From: an uncultured Bacteroidales bacterium
GTDB taxonomy: Bacteria > Bacteroidota > Bacteroidia > Bacteroidales > Paludibacteraceae
Direction: 5' to 3'
DNA: 5,007 nt
Assembly (NCBI GenBank): GCA_937885465.1
Contig: CAKZZM010000081.1
Location: 1-5,007, forward strand
Positions 4,997-5,007 of the stretch are shown piece by piece (position 1 is the stretch's first letter; each line of letters starts with the position of its first letter). The notes beneath the pieces were generated by a model. That model was given only the letters and a program-made list of their open reading frames with translations, did not search any database and was not told the origin of the DNA. The position numbers and the translations under genes were made by a program.

Positions 4997-5007
4997 CTTT
5001 TTAAGGA

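Overview
The window most likely comes from a member of the Bacteroidota. The pointers are a good match to the TTTG / TAnnTTTG promoter type of that phylum, gene starts without Shine-Dalgarno sequences, and the protein families seen. It mixes ordinary metabolic genes with repeat-rich and accessory DNA.

Left part (1-1798, + strand): the 3' end of an FAD/NAD-type oxidoreductase with a C-terminal 4Fe-4S ferredoxin segment, then about 900 bases of GC-rich palindromic repeats around and inside a REP-associated-type tyrosine transposase (RAYT) gene, then hypA, a nickel-insertion chaperone for [NiFe] hydrogenase. The repeats start directly after the oxidoreductase stop codon. Related tandem sequence continues to within a few bases of hypA.

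Middle (1799-3480, + strand): a Bacteroidota-type promoter drives a small membrane protein whose N-terminal linker is encoded by a 7-base tandem repeat. It is followed by a large, tryptophan-rich, many-pass membrane protein (resembling proteins labelled DUF5692) and a strong rho-independent terminator.

Right part (3481-5007, genes on - strand): a convergent intergenic region with three hairpin-forming elements. Next comes a short fragment that looks like the C-terminal part of a pyruvate:ferredoxin oxidoreductase (nifJ/por) in the same frame as, and directly after, a type II restriction endonuclease-like gene (PD-(D/E)XK, possibly MjaI family). A small unknown gene lies 17 bases upstream of the endonuclease gene. 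These two look like the end of a restriction-modification operon whose methyltransferase, if present, is beyond the right edge.

The most interesting items are the RAYT with its candidate REP elements, which have invaded the transposase reading frame, and the nifJ-like remnant joined to the endonuclease gene. All family assignments are by eye from protein motifs; no database search was possible.
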